Source: CALKYB01 sp964510575 | GTDB taxonomy: Bacteria; Bdellovibrionota_C; UBA2361; SZUA-149; CALKYB01 | Direction of reading: 5' to 3' | DNA: 64,000 bases | Assembly: GCA_964510575.1 (NCBI GenBank) | Contig: CAZECN010000004.1 | Coordinates: 50,383 to 114,382 of the forward strand | Shown: in pieces, positions 1 through 9,357 of the stretch | How the letters are laid out: every line of letters begins with the position of its first letter | How positions within the stretch are numbered: the stretch's first letter is position 1 | Notes under the pieces: model-generated | The model's database searches: none | What the model was told of the DNA's origin: nothing | What the model saw: only the letters and a program-made list of their open reading frames with translations | Translations under genes and position numbers: made by a program

Positions 1-1098
1 TAAGAAACCGAGCTCATCATCGCCAACATCCTGTATTTGATAGTCCAGATTACCTTGAGCGATTTCTTCGGTACCTTCAGCAAGTTTTTGAATGGGGCCA
101 GTCAAACTTCTAGCTAAATAGAATCCAATCCACATAGCGGTGACCATAATCAATAGCATCACCATCACAAGAGTGAGTAAATAACTTGATGCTAAGGGCC
201 GTTTATTTCGCTGTAACTCACGGTAGTCATCAAAAGAATTCACCAATGAGCTTAAGGCGAGATTCAGCTCTGCTGGAACATGGTAAGTTCCGACTAAGTA
301 TAATTCTTCACTAAGATCTTTATGCTCCAATCTAGAGTAAGCTCTCACAAACTCACCGCCTAGTGACTGCTCAGCTTGTACAATTTTTTCTTCGCCAATG
401 TTCTTAAACTTTAGATTTGAGTCTATAGCAGGTAGCAAAACGGCAGAGAGATTAGAATCTAGGCTACGTACCAGAAGCCTACCCTCGGCGTTAACAATTG
501 ACAGCTCTCCAAGCATAAATTCTGCTCGCTTAGAATCAACTAGCCTGCTAACAGCGGTGGCACCGTCTTTCTCTAAAAAATTAGGGTTTAAAGGCACGCC
601 CTGTAATGAAGATTTTACAACCTTCAATTCATTCTTCAATCTCTCACCTGTTTCCTCATAGTGAAAACGAGCAACCCCCATGGCACTATCTACTGTTGAG
701 ACAATCTGCGGGGAAAACCAACCATCTAGAATATTATCGACTATGCCCTTGGCAGTAACAAACAGCAGAGCCGTAGGAATTAAAGATAGACCAACGAAAG
801 AAACCATTAACTTAGTTCGGAGTCGGGAGCCTAAAATGTTTTTTTTGCGGTCTAGAAATAACTTAACTATATTTCTAAGAACCAAAAACGAAAGCACCAT
901 CACAACAACAATATTAATGTTGATCAGGAGGTAAAAGCCTAGGTTATTACCAACCGAGCGCTGATCCGATATGTCTGGAACCTCTGTTCTCAACCAAACA
1001 ATGGCCAAGGCCGAGCAAGCAGCCAAAAGCACAGTCAATAGCGGAATGGACAATTCCGACTTACTGGCTCTATGAAAACTATTACTGCTCTCTTTCAT
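1..1098 (-). CDS. NtrY-like sensor histidine kinase, N-terminal part (runs off window)
   Basis: The reading frame is open from an ATG at 1098 to the window edge, so the kinase core lies outside. The visible 366 residues show three hydrophobic segments in the first ~110 residues, an extracytoplasmic region of roughly 190 residues, a further membrane helix (LLTLVMVMLLIMVTAMWIG) and then a HAMP-type stretch (SLTGPIQKLAEGTEEIAQG). This four-helix plus HAMP layout is typical of NtrY-family kinases, which sense envelope or nitrogen/redox signals and phosphorylate NtrX-type regulators. The assignment to NtrY is from architecture only; the DHp/ATPase domains and partner regulator are not visible. Confidence 0.75.
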   Translation of the reverse strand, partial: MKESSNSFHRASKSELSIPLLTVLLAACSALAIVWLRTEVPDISDQRSVGNNLGFYLLININIVVVMVLSFLVLRNIVKLFLDRKKNILGSRLRTKLMVSFVGLSLIPTALLFVTAKGIVDNILDGWFSPQIVSTVDSAMGVARFHYEETGERLKNELKVVKSSLQGVPLNPNFLEKDGATAVSRLVDSKRAEFMLGELSIVNAEGRLLVRSLDSNLSAVLLPAIDSNLKFKNIGEEKIVQAEQSLGGEFVRAYSRLEHKDLSEELYLVGTYHVPAELNLALSSLVNSFDDYRELQRNKRPLASSYLLTLVMVMLLIMVTAMWIGFYLARSLTGPIQKLAEGTEEIAQGNLDYQIQDVGDDELGFL

Positions 1099-1132
1099 AA
1101 TCTCAGGGTTGAAATTTAGACTGATTGGAAAG

Positions 1133-2197
1133 TCATTCTTCCACAATTGTCTGTCTAGGATTTGCATTCACGCCTAAGTACTCCCAAGCCTTTGTAGTTG
1201 CTACCCGGCCACGAGGTGTTCGCTTAAGAAAACCTTTCTGTAGAAGAAAAGGCTCACAAACTTCTTCAATAGATCCTTTGTCTTCACTTAGAGAAGCAGC
1301 AATAGTGTCTAGTCCAACCGGACCTCCTTCAAATTTATCAATGATTGTCGAAAGGATGGCTCGATCCATGGCATCCAGACCTTGAGAGTCAATTTCTAAC
1401 AGGTCAAGCGCCTCACATGAAGTTGCTTGGTCAACCAGCCCCTCAGCTCTTTGATCCGCATAGTCTCTAGCCCTTTTCAATAACCGGTTGGCTATTCTAG
1501 GTGTTCCACGAGATCTAGAAGCTATTTCACTAGCCCCAGTTTTGGTGATTTCGATATTCAGCTTTTCGGCAGAGCGCAGAACGATCTCAATTAGTTCGCC
1601 AACACTATAATACTCCACCCTCTCTACTAAACCAAAGCGATCTCTTAAGGGAGAGGAAATCAACCCCATCCTGGTAGTAGCTGCAACTAAGGTGAAGGGC
1701 TTTAATTTCAGTTGGACAGACCGAGCAGAGGGACCTTGACCAACTAGGATATCAATAAAGAAATCCTCCATTGCAGGATAGAGAACCTCCTCAACCACTC
1801 TAGGTAGGCGATGTATTTCATCTATAAAGAGAACATCATTCTCTTCAAGTCCAGACAAAACTGCAGCTAAGTCCCCTGGCCTTTCCAAAACTGGGCCAGA
1901 AGTTCCTTTCAAATTAACCCCTCGCTCCGAAGCTATGATAGCTGCAAAAGTTGTTTTTCCAAGTCCCGGAGGACCATAGAACATGATGTGATCTAGAACA
2001 GAATTTCGATCTCGGGCAGCACCAATTGCAATATCCAGGCTTTCACAAACTCGAGCTTGTCCAATAAACTCCTTTAATCCAGACGGTCTAAGAGAATTTT
2101 GAAATAGATCCTCACTTTCAAACTCAGGGGAAAGCTCTGACCTCTGGTCAATTAAACTGCTTGGGCCTTCAATTTTACTGTCCGAGAAATCATCCAT
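1133..2197 (-). CDS. ruvB: Holliday junction branch migration ATPase RuvB
   Basis: 354 aa, normal RuvB length. It is the hexameric AAA+ motor that drives Holliday-junction branch migration with RuvA during recombinational repair. Visible motifs are Walker A (GPPGLGKTTFAA), Walker B (DVLFIDEIHRL), sensor I (VAATTRMGLISSPLRDRF) and a C-terminal winged helix ending in GRVATTKAWEYLG. The start overlaps the end of ruvA by 8 bp, indicating translational coupling. The operon order is yebC-ruvA-ruvB on the minus strand; ruvC, often placed between yebC and ruvA, is absent here. Confidence 0.97.
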   Translation of the reverse strand: MDDFSDSKIEGPSSLIDQRSELSPEFESEDLFQNSLRPSGLKEFIGQARVCESLDIAIGAARDRNSVLDHIMFYGPPGLGKTTFAAIIASERGVNLKGTSGPVLERPGDLAAVLSGLEENDVLFIDEIHRLPRVVEEVLYPAMEDFFIDILVGQGPSARSVQLKLKPFTLVAATTRMGLISSPLRDRFGLVERVEYYSVGELIEIVLRSAEKLNIEITKTGASEIASRSRGTPRIANRLLKRARDYADQRAEGLVDQATSCEALDLLEIDSQGLDAMDRAILSTIIDKFEGGPVGLDTIAASLSEDKGSIEEVCEPFLLQKGFLKRTPRGRVATTKAWEYLGVNANPRQTIVEE

Positions 2198-2816
2198 AAC
2201 TACCGCCTAGTTTGCCAAGAGCTTGTCTCAAAATTTCGCCGGCGTCGTTTAATCCCGCCGACTCTTCTATCACCTCGGACACCACTGTTTCAGCCTGGGA
2301 GCGAGCGAAACCAAGTTTTTCCAAAGCAGATACAGCATCATTCTCAGCAGGTACTTTCAAAACTGAAACCTCAACCTGACTTCCTAAAGATTGCGAATTC
2401 ACTGGAATAAACTCAGACACTTTTTCGCGCAATTCAACTATAATTCTTTCAGCTGTCTTCTTACCTACTCCCGGTATACTGCAAACAAGTTTAACATCCT
2501 CTTTACCAACTGCGGTCAAAACTCCAACAGCTCCAAACTGGGAAATTGCTGCTAGAGCAGTTTTAGAACCTACCCCTTTAACTGTTTTTAATAGCAAAAA
2601 GACATGCTTATCAGCTTCCTCAAGAAAGCCGTAAAGATTGATTGCTGTTTCACGCACATCTGTATGAACTCGTAAAACTATTTCCTTATCAATAGATACT
2701 GTTTGAATTAAGGAGTTGGGAACCTCTATCTCATAGCCCACGCCGGAAACGTCAACGATCAGCCTAGCCTGAGAGCTGTCAACTTCAACAACTGTACCAG
2801 CTAGTCTACCAATCAT
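2190..2816 (-). CDS. ruvA: Holliday junction DNA-binding protein RuvA
   Basis: 208 aa. It binds four-way junctions as a tetramer and loads RuvB. It opens with the OB-fold (MIGRLAGTVVEVD), followed by two helix-hairpin-helix motifs (LKTVKGVGSKTALAAIS and CSIPGVGKKTAERIIVELR), then a linker and the C-terminal RuvB-binding domain III (VSALEKLGFARSQAETVV). The ATG overlaps the yebC stop by 4 bp (ATGA) and the 3' end overlaps ruvB, so all three genes are probably one transcript. Confidence 0.96.
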   Translation of the reverse strand: MIGRLAGTVVEVDSSQARLIVDVSGVGYEIEVPNSLIQTVSIDKEIVLRVHTDVRETAINLYGFLEEADKHVFLLLKTVKGVGSKTALAAISQFGAVGVLTAVGKEDVKLVCSIPGVGKKTAERIIVELREKVSEFIPVNSQSLGSQVEVSVLKVPAENDAVSALEKLGFARSQAETVVSEVIEESAGLNDAGEILRQALGKLGGSYG

Positions 2817-3547
2817 TCAGATTCCTCATCGAAATCTGCGTTACTGAAAACATTGATTACGTCATCGAGATCTTCCAAAACATCAATAAGTTTTTGGAAT
2901 GACTCTAGGTCTTTCCCTTCTAGGTTAATTCTAGTTGAAGGCAACATTTGGATTTCGGCGAGTTCGATTTTACACTTATCGTCTAATGAATTTTTTAACT
3001 CGAAGAAGGTGCTGGGATCTGCAGTAACTTCCCAAATTTCATTTTCATCCTGAATGTCCTCAGCTCCATTACCTAAAGCGATATCCATTAATTCATCTTC
3101 AGTAATTGAGCTCTTCTCGATTACGATTAAGCCCTTCTGTTCAAAGAGGTAGCTCACACAACCATCTTGGCCGAGATTTCCCCCAGCCTTGTTAAAAGCG
3201 TGCCGAACTTCACTTACAGTTCTGTTCTTATTATCAGTTACAGTCTCTACCAGAATAGCTGTGCCACTAGGACCATAACCTTCATAGCGAGCCTCCATTT
3301 GCTCAACCGCACCGTCTTCTCCACTGGCTCGTTTCAGTGCTCGAGTGATATTATCATTCGGCATGTTAACTGAACGAGCCTTATCAATTGCTAGGCGCAA
3401 CCTTGGGTTGGCATCGGGGTCACCACTGCCACCTTGCTTAACAGCCACAGTGATTTCTTTGATACAGCGAGTAAAAATCTTGCCTCTCTTTGCGTCGAGG
3501 GCTCCCTTCTTTCGCTTAATCGTGCTCCACTTGGAATGACCTGCCAT
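2813..3547 (-). CDS. yebC: YebC/PmpR family translation/regulatory protein
   Basis: 244 aa, starting MAGHSKWSTIKRKKGALDAK, the family hallmark. YebC/PmpR proteins are conserved three-domain proteins described both as transcriptional regulators and, more recently, as ribosome-associated factors helping translation of proline-rich stretches; which role applies here cannot be read from sequence. The glycine-rich GYGPSGTAILVETVTDN stretch of domain 2 is intact. It is the first gene of the ruvA-ruvB operon, 4 bp overlapping ruvA, and is divergent from the PBP gene across a ~295 bp spacer. Confidence 0.95.
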   Translation of the reverse strand: MAGHSKWSTIKRKKGALDAKRGKIFTRCIKEITVAVKQGGSGDPDANPRLRLAIDKARSVNMPNDNITRALKRASGEDGAVEQMEARYEGYGPSGTAILVETVTDNKNRTVSEVRHAFNKAGGNLGQDGCVSYLFEQKGLIVIEKSSITEDELMDIALGNGAEDIQDENEIWEVTADPSTFFELKNSLDDKCKIELAEIQMLPSTRINLEGKDLESFQKLIDVLEDLDDVINVFSNADFDEESE

Positions 3548-3842
3548 AATAGTATAAAAAAGATAAGTCCCTGATAGGATTAACGTTTATAAAGTTAAAA
3601 AAGTCGCTTCAATTGGCCCTAACTATATCAATACCTTGTTTTAAAATAAGATACTAGCCCGGTCGTAATTAGCAAAACCTCTACTAATTTTAAGCCTCGG
3701 AAGCCTTTTTATTTAAACTATTTTACACTGGCTCTGGGAGGGGCTCAACGATAAACTAGGAGGCTACTTGCTGATTAGATAGGTCGGGGCGTCGTCCAAT
3801 CTATCAAGAGTTTCAGCTGTTTGATTACCCAGAAGCATTGAA

Positions 3843-6155
3843 ATGAGCCAAAATATAAATACCAGCCGATTTTTTAGAGGAGCGATGGGACTACTTCTCC
3901 TATTGGCTATGGCTGCCTTCCTTGGATCAGTATTCATGAAGAGCTTGGTCACAAGCAAGCTGGAGAAACGGGCGGCGCATAGTTCCTCCCTACTCACTTT
4001 CTCCCCCTACCCGATCAAAACTGGGGCAAGAGTTAAGGGGAGTAGAATTATCGAGAGACTCTCCAGCCTTGGCTACAAGAAAACCAAACAAACACCTTCT
4101 CGCCCGGGATTTTTTCAACTAACCCAAAGAAGTTTAAAAGTTTTTCATCGAGCTTGGGTCAACAATAAAGGGGAGAACATACCGTCTCAGATCGTAGCCT
4201 ATTCTTTAACCTCCTCTGGTAAAATTACCAAAATCACCTCAAGCGAGTCCAACTTACAAAAAAGAGTAAGCTGGCTAGAGCCAGAGGTCATATCCATACT
4301 AGGTACTGATTCCACCAGGGCCGTGGATGCTCTTGAACTAGAAGCCTTTCCAGATATTCTAATCAAGGCCCTACTCTCGATCGAAGATGAAAGGTTTTAC
4401 GATCATTTTGGCATTGATCCTCGAGCGATTGCTCGAGCTACAGCCCGCAATCTTTCGGCTGGTAGGATTGTGCAGGGTGGCTCCACAATCACTCAACAAC
4501 TTGCCAAAAACTTAATCCTAAGCAACAAGCGAACTTGGAGTAGGAAAATACTCGAGGCTTTCTCAGCTTTGTTTTTAGAAATGTCTTACAGCAAAGATGA
4601 AATACTAGAGTTCTACATGAACGAAGTCTTTTTAGCTCAAGAGGGAAAAGTTGCTATTCACGGTTTCTCTGAAGCAGCTAAGACCTTCTTTGGTAAAAGC
4701 GTTTCCGAAATAAATTTGGCCGAGGCAGCCACCCTTGCTGGGCTTGTAAAAGCACCCAGCACATACTCCCCTCGAAGGAACCCCAATAATTCTGCTAAAC
4801 GAAGAAGAACCGTACTGAAAAAGATGCTGGATGATGGTATTATTAGCGATAAGCAATTCAAAGAGGCTGCCTCCAGACAACTTTCGCTCAAACCAGCCAG
4901 TGGTCGTCAAAGAAAAGCTCCCTACTTCGCAGACTATATAAGAAGAAACATTGAATTGGGAGACTATAGAAATCAACCTCTTCATATCGAATCTAGTTTA
5001 GACAGTCAGTATCAGGCCTGCGCAGAAAAGGCAGTTAGCGATGGAATTAAAAAACTTGCCGAAAAAAATGCTAAGCTGAAAGGTAAAAAAGATTCTCTTC
5101 AGGCAGCCTTAGTTTCTGTGCTACCCCAGAGTGGCGAAGTAAAGGCGTGGGTTGGTGGTAAAAACTATGGAGCCAATCAGTTTGATAGAGTCAGTCAAGC
5201 TAAACGACAGCCTGGCAGCGTATTTAAACCTTTCGTATATCTCACAGCTCTCGATAAAAGCTTAAACGACTACCGTGTTGCTCGCACCACTACTCTTCTT
5301 GAAGACTCGCCGATAGTCGTCGAACAACGAGGATCAAAAGACTGGGAGCCAAAAAACTACGATCGTAAATACCGAGGAGATGTTACGGTTCGAGAAGCCC
5401 TTACATTTTCCCTCAATATTCCAACTGTGGAGCTAGCCCAGAAAGTTGGCCTTAGAAATATTGTAGGCACTGCTAATAAGTTCGGAATTGGCGAAGGCCT
5501 AAAACCAGTGCCCTCAATAGCCCTAGGCGCCAATGAAACAAGCCCTCTGGCCTTAGCCAAAGCCTACGCTGCCTTAGCTAATGGAGGTGAGTTTCGTGAA
5601 CTAGGACCGGTTCGTTCAGTGCTTACTGTTCGAGATGCCGAAGTGGTTTTTGAAAAAAAGGATGAAATAAAACGGGTCGCTTCACCTGCAGCAACCTTTG
5701 TCTTAGGCAACATACTACAAAGTGCAGTTGAGTCTGGAACAGGAAGAGTTGTAAGAAGGCTGGGCTTCGAGAAGCCTGTCGCCGGAAAGACTGGAACCAG
5801 TAACGAAACCAGAGATTCATGGTTTGCTGGTTTTACTCCAAATCTTCTTACCGTTGTTTGGGTTGGTTATGATGACAACAGCCCAACGGGTCTAACTGGT
5901 TCCTCAGGCGCAGCCCCTATATGGACTAGTTTTAATAAATGCGTGGCCCCTATGGAGCCAAACCTTAATTTCATTGCTCCACCAGGTGTCGTTTACAAAA
6001 GTATAGATAGTTCCACTGGACTGCTTTCTACCCCCTCCTGCCCGGAAAGTGTAAAGGAAGTCGAAATTTTCGTTGAAGGTTTTGACCCAGTTACACCCTG
6101 TGATTTACACCAGGAACATAGGCAGCGAGCTAGACCTTCTTTTTTCAACTGGTAG
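3843..6155 (+). CDS. Class A penicillin-binding protein, PBP1b type
   Basis: 770 aa bifunctional peptidoglycan synthase. There is a short cytoplasmic N-terminus, a membrane anchor (GLLLLLAMAAFLGSVFM, ~residues 17-33), then a small region with the flavour of the PBP1b UB2H domain (SRIIERLSSLGYKKTK...RPGFFQL). The GT51 transglycosylase follows, with EDERFYDHFG near residue 181 and GGSTITQQLAKN near 218. The transpeptidase has SVFK near 458, SLN near 523 and KTGT near 648. All catalytic motifs look intact. The UB2H-like region suggests an outer-membrane lipoprotein activator (LpoB-like), not seen here. It is a monocistronic gene facing truA. Confidence 0.93.
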   Translation: MSQNINTSRFFRGAMGLLLLLAMAAFLGSVFMKSLVTSKLEKRAAHSSSLLTFSPYPIKTGARVKGSRIIERLSSLGYKKTKQTPSRPGFFQLTQRSLKVFHRAWVNNKGENIPSQIVAYSLTSSGKITKITSSESNLQKRVSWLEPEVISILGTDSTRAVDALELEAFPDILIKALLSIEDERFYDHFGIDPRAIARATARNLSAGRIVQGGSTITQQLAKNLILSNKRTWSRKILEAFSALFLEMSYSKDEILEFYMNEVFLAQEGKVAIHGFSEAAKTFFGKSVSEINLAEAATLAGLVKAPSTYSPRRNPNNSAKRRRTVLKKMLDDGIISDKQFKEAASRQLSLKPASGRQRKAPYFADYIRRNIELGDYRNQPLHIESSLDSQYQACAEKAVSDGIKKLAEKNAKLKGKKDSLQAALVSVLPQSGEVKAWVGGKNYGANQFDRVSQAKRQPGSVFKPFVYLTALDKSLNDYRVARTTTLLEDSPIVVEQRGSKDWEPKNYDRKYRGDVTVREALTFSLNIPTVELAQKVGLRNIVGTANKFGIGEGLKPVPSIALGANETSPLALAKAYAALANGGEFRELGPVRSVLTVRDAEVVFEKKDEIKRVASPAATFVLGNILQSAVESGTGRVVRRLGFEKPVAGKTGTSNETRDSWFAGFTPNLLTVVWVGYDDNSPTGLTGSSGAAPIWTSFNKCVAPMEPNLNFIAPPGVVYKSIDSSTGLLSTPSCPESVKEVEIFVEGFDPVTPCDLHQEHRQRARPSFFNW

Positions 6156-6180
6156 GCTCAAAAACTAGTCAAAGACTATT

Positions 6181-6951
6181 CTATAGGTAGTCTACCCGCT
6201 CAAGACAAAGAGGTCCAGGAGGCGCAGTCTGCCCTGCTTGAGTTCGGTCCTTGGCTTGAAGAACTTCTGGCACTGATTCAATCTTTCCTTTACCGACCTC
6301 GACCAGAGTTCCCACCATAATTCGAACCATTTGCTTTAGAAACCCCGTGCCCTGCACTCTATAGACTAATAAATCTCCGGAAGTAATTAACTCGCTGCAA
6401 TTGATGGTCCTCTCAGCAGTGTTGGCACAACAATCAGACGCTCTAATTCTCTCAAGGTTATGAGTTGCGGTAAATTCCCTTGCTGCATCGATCATTCTGC
6501 CCAAATTTACACCCTTGCCAATGGGATAACTAAGCTCCGGTTCAAAGGCTCTAGGGTAGTCAGTCATAGACATCCGGTAGCTATAAACTTTGGAATGAGG
6601 AGAGTGTCGAGAATGAAAACTACTATCAACTATCTCGATATCTCTAACCTTAACAGATTTGTCTAGAATACCGTTCAGAGACTGTTGGAGCATGCCTTGA
6701 TCAAGCTCTAAACCTTGGGGAAGGTCGAAATGGCAAACCTGTCCTCTGGCACTTACCCCAGCGTCAGTTCTACCACTGGCTGTGATATCGATAGTTTCTG
6801 AGAGAGTTATATTTCTCTTCTTCCCTTCACTTCGAAGATAGGTAAATAGAGACCCTTCCAAAGCCTGTTGAATCGTATTGCCCTGAGGTTGAGCTTGCCA
6901 ACCACTAAATGGACGCCCGTCGTACTCTACAGTTAACTTAAGCCTCGCCAT
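6181..6951 (-). CDS. truA: tRNA pseudouridine(38-40) synthase TruA
   Basis: 256 aa, full length. It converts U38-U40 in tRNA anticodon arms to pseudouridine. The N-terminus (LKLTVEYDGRPFSGWQAQP) and the catalytic motif with the nucleophilic aspartate (ASGRTDAGVSARGQVCHFD) are intact, as is the C-terminal GTGFLKQMVRIMVGTL segment. The start lies 14 bp inside asd, so it is co-transcribed downstream of it. The stop converges with the PBP gene only 25 bp away. Confidence 0.96.
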   Translation of the reverse strand: MARLKLTVEYDGRPFSGWQAQPQGNTIQQALEGSLFTYLRSEGKKRNITLSETIDITASGRTDAGVSARGQVCHFDLPQGLELDQGMLQQSLNGILDKSVKVRDIEIVDSSFHSRHSPHSKVYSYRMSMTDYPRAFEPELSYPIGKGVNLGRMIDAAREFTATHNLERIRASDCCANTAERTINCSELITSGDLLVYRVQGTGFLKQMVRIMVGTLVEVGKGKIESVPEVLQAKDRTQAGQTAPPGPLCLERVDYL

Positions 6952-7978
6952 TCAAAACAAGTTCAGCAATTTGAACACCATTCAATGCTGCGCCTTTCCT
7001 GAGATTATCGGCAACAAGCCAAAGGTTTAGTCCATGCTTCACAGTTTTATCAGCTCGGATTCTACCCACATAAGTCTCGTCAGTACCTATCAAAGTGCTG
7101 TTCATGGGATAGGTATTCTCTCCTGGATTATCCTGAACGACAACGCCATCACTACCTTCAAGAACTTCTCTAACCTGTTCCGGTGAAGCTGGGTTTAAAA
7201 ACTCCAAGTTTACTGACTCTGCATGGCAAGCCATCACTGGAACTCGAACCGCAGTACAAGTAATTGCTAGGTCTGGTAAGTCCAGAATCTTTCTACTTTC
7301 TTCTATAAGTTTTATTTCTTCCTTAGTGTAACCATCGTCCTGGAAGCTATCGATATGCGGGATACAATTAAAAGCAATTCTATGCTGAAAGGTCTCAGGC
7401 TTGACCTCCTGTTGACTATAGAGACCCTTAGTCTGCTCCCACAACTCGTCCATACCCTCACGCCCTGCTCCGGATACGCTTTGATAGGTTGAAACCACAA
7501 CTCTTTTCAATCCAAAGGCTTCGTTCAGGGGTTTCAGAATGACCGTAAGGGGAATGGTAGAACAATTGGGATTGGAAACAATCAAACCCTTGCCATCTTC
7601 CCTATTTTTCAAGCCTTCAAACAAGGCTTCGGAGTTAACCTCTGGCACAACCAAAGGCACGCCTTCATTCATCCTAAAAGCACTTGTTTTATCGATCACA
7701 ACAGTTCCAGCTTCAACAGCTGCGTCAGCAAATTTTTTACTGACGGAGGAACCTGCGCAAAACAAAGCAATGTCTACATCACGAAACGACTCTTCAGTTA
7801 GCTCTTCAACCACTGTATCATGATTGAAGGCTGAAATAGTCTCACCCGCAGATCGGGCACTAGCCAAAAGCTTTAGCTTGCCGGGCTTTAGTTTTCGCTG
7901 TTCCATTACAGTGATGCTTTCTCTACCTACTGCTCCAGTAGCACCCACTATCGCTAGAGTTTTATTTTCAATACTCAT
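6938..7978 (-). CDS. asd: Aspartate-semialdehyde dehydrogenase
   Basis: 346 aa. It reduces aspartyl-4-phosphate to aspartate semialdehyde with NADPH, the branch point to lysine/diaminopimelate, threonine and methionine. The Rossmann motif (AIVGATGAVGRESI) is at residues 9-22, the catalytic cysteine is in SNPNCSTIPL, and the histidine region near HRIAFNCIPHID is present. This is the Gram-positive/deltaproteobacterial-like short form. It overlaps truA by 14 bp. Confidence 0.95.
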   Translation of the reverse strand: MSIENKTLAIVGATGAVGRESITVMEQRKLKPGKLKLLASARSAGETISAFNHDTVVEELTEESFRDVDIALFCAGSSVSKKFADAAVEAGTVVIDKTSAFRMNEGVPLVVPEVNSEALFEGLKNREDGKGLIVSNPNCSTIPLTVILKPLNEAFGLKRVVVSTYQSVSGAGREGMDELWEQTKGLYSQQEVKPETFQHRIAFNCIPHIDSFQDDGYTKEEIKLIEESRKILDLPDLAITCTAVRVPVMACHAESVNLEFLNPASPEQVREVLEGSDGVVVQDNPGENTYPMNSTLIGTDETYVGRIRADKTVKHGLNLWLVADNLRKGAALNGVQIAELVLNGEA

Positions 7979-8129
7979 GTTTCTTCCAGCCCCAAAAAGG
8001 AGGTTTCAAAGATTGTCATAATAACCGTTGATTTTGAGCGCTTTTAAAGCATAGCTAATCAGCACTGTCCATAGTGATAGTCTATGCAATGGGGAGGGAA
8101 AACTTAGCCCTTTCTGAAGACATTCGAGA

Positions 8130-8148
8130 AGGGGCCACTTAGGCCCCT
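8130..8148 (-). terminator. GC-rich hairpin downstream of the DUF465 gene
   Basis: AGGGGCC / GGCCCCT arms (8130-8136 and 8142-8148) around the loop ACTTA, 37 bp downstream of the stop of the minus-strand 79-aa gene. The stem is strong but the minus-strand tail is only TTCTCG, so it is a probable but not classical intrinsic terminator. Confidence 0.5.
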
Positions 8149-8184
8149 CTTATGAGTAAGACACTTTAAACGACAGAATCCAGT

Positions 8185-8424
8185 CTACTGAATAGAGTCG
8201 TCATCTCCTCTATGTTTTTTGAGAATTGTCATTATCTCTTCAACTCCACGAAGTTTGATTTTCTTCATTTCTTTCTGACGTAAGGCCGCTGAGGGTGAGT
8301 AATTTGCGTACCTCTCAAAACGAGAAACTTCCTTTTCGAGCTTTATGTGCTGCGAGTAAAGCTTCTTGAGCTTCTTGTCTCCCGGCATAAGTTCTTCAAT
8401 CAAATCGTGGTCGTATTTTTCCAT
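8185..8424 (-). CDS. DUF465 (YdcH-like) small helical protein
   Basis: 79 aa. I chose the ATG at 8424 rather than the in-frame TTG at 8439, because the GGAGG ribosome-binding site (8432-8436) lies between them and would otherwise be inside the coding region. The pattern of ELMPGDKKLKKLYSQHIKLEKEV followed by LRQKEMKKIKLRGVEEIM matches the DUF465/YdcH family: short antiparallel helical hairpin proteins of unknown function, widespread in proteobacteria. It is monocistronic. Confidence 0.8.
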   Translation of the reverse strand: MEKYDHDLIEELMPGDKKLKKLYSQHIKLEKEVSRFERYANYSPSAALRQKEMKKIKLRGVEEIMTILKKHRGDDDSIQ

Positions 8425-8622
8425 AAAATATTCCTCCAAAAAGATTCACACTACATAAAAACAGATGCCTAATCTTAATTATGGGCTTCGTAGATCTACT
8501 TAGTCAACCAACTTGATAACATTTCTTAGAAACGATCTAGGCGGCTCTCAAAAGAAAAGAGTTCAAAAATGCTGTCAATTCAGCCGCTTGCAGATTGCCA
8601 TATGAATCCTAGGAAATTAACT

Positions 8623-9357
8623 TTATGCTCCCACAAAACTTAGCTGACGCCCTGAGTCTTTACCCTGTCTCCTAAAACTGAAAAATCTATGGTCACAGAT
8701 GCTGCAGAGCTGAGAAACAAATATTCGATCTTTGCTAATCCCAGCTTCGATAGCCTGCTGCTCTAATACTTTTTTCACTGAAAGATTTCCTGCTTGGTAA
8801 GCATCTTCGGCCTTTAGCCAATGTTTAAAATGTCTCTCAGCAGTTTCTCTTTCAAACTCATAGCAACAAAGCCCAGCTGAGGGGCCAATTGCAATCTCCA
8901 CGTTCTTGGCATTAGCAAATTTTTTAAGGCCCTGGGATAGAATATTCTTAGCTGTTCCTCTCCATCCGCTATGCAGAATAGCAGAGCTCTTTTCCTGCTC
9001 TGAAAATATAATAACTGGTGCACAATCGGCAGATAAAACCCCAAAGGATGAGTCCGTAACATTTTCAGCTGAGTCTTGGTCTAGAAACCAACCATCAGCC
9101 TCAGCCAGCCCCTGATTGGAAGAATCTACTCTAGCATCCACTACCCGATTGCCGTGTACCTGCTTCAATAAATGTAGATCAGATCTAGCCTGTAACTTAC
9201 ACCAATCAGTTGTATCTTTATTTTTAAGGTCCGGCAGTCCCAGTTGAAATCCATGAAAAAGACCTTTTTCTTCCCAGGATTTAATCTTTAAAAGATTAGT
9301 TTTTGGCTCATAAGCCCAAATCTCCTCTAGGCTAGGCGAAAAGGAAGTTTCGCTCAT
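8623..9357 (-). CDS. pgeF: PgeF/YfiH family multicopper-type purine nucleoside phosphorylase (peptidoglycan editing factor)
   Basis: 244 aa. The family (DUF152, 'laccase domain') has been linked to purine nucleoside phosphorylase activity and, in E. coli, to keeping L-serine out of cytoplasmic peptidoglycan precursors. The metal/active-site motifs are visible: LSADCAPVIIF, HSGWRGTA, GPSAGLCCYEF, and the C-terminal CDHRFFSFRRQGKDSGRQ. The start overlaps the nadC stop by 4 bp. It is the last gene of a valS-nadC-pgeF operon. Confidence 0.9.
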   Translation of the reverse strand: MSETSFSPSLEEIWAYEPKTNLLKIKSWEEKGLFHGFQLGLPDLKNKDTTDWCKLQARSDLHLLKQVHGNRVVDARVDSSNQGLAEADGWFLDQDSAENVTDSSFGVLSADCAPVIIFSEQEKSSAILHSGWRGTAKNILSQGLKKFANAKNVEIAIGPSAGLCCYEFERETAERHFKHWLKAEDAYQAGNLSVKKVLEQQAIEAGISKDRIFVSQLCSICDHRFFSFRRQGKDSGRQLSFVGA

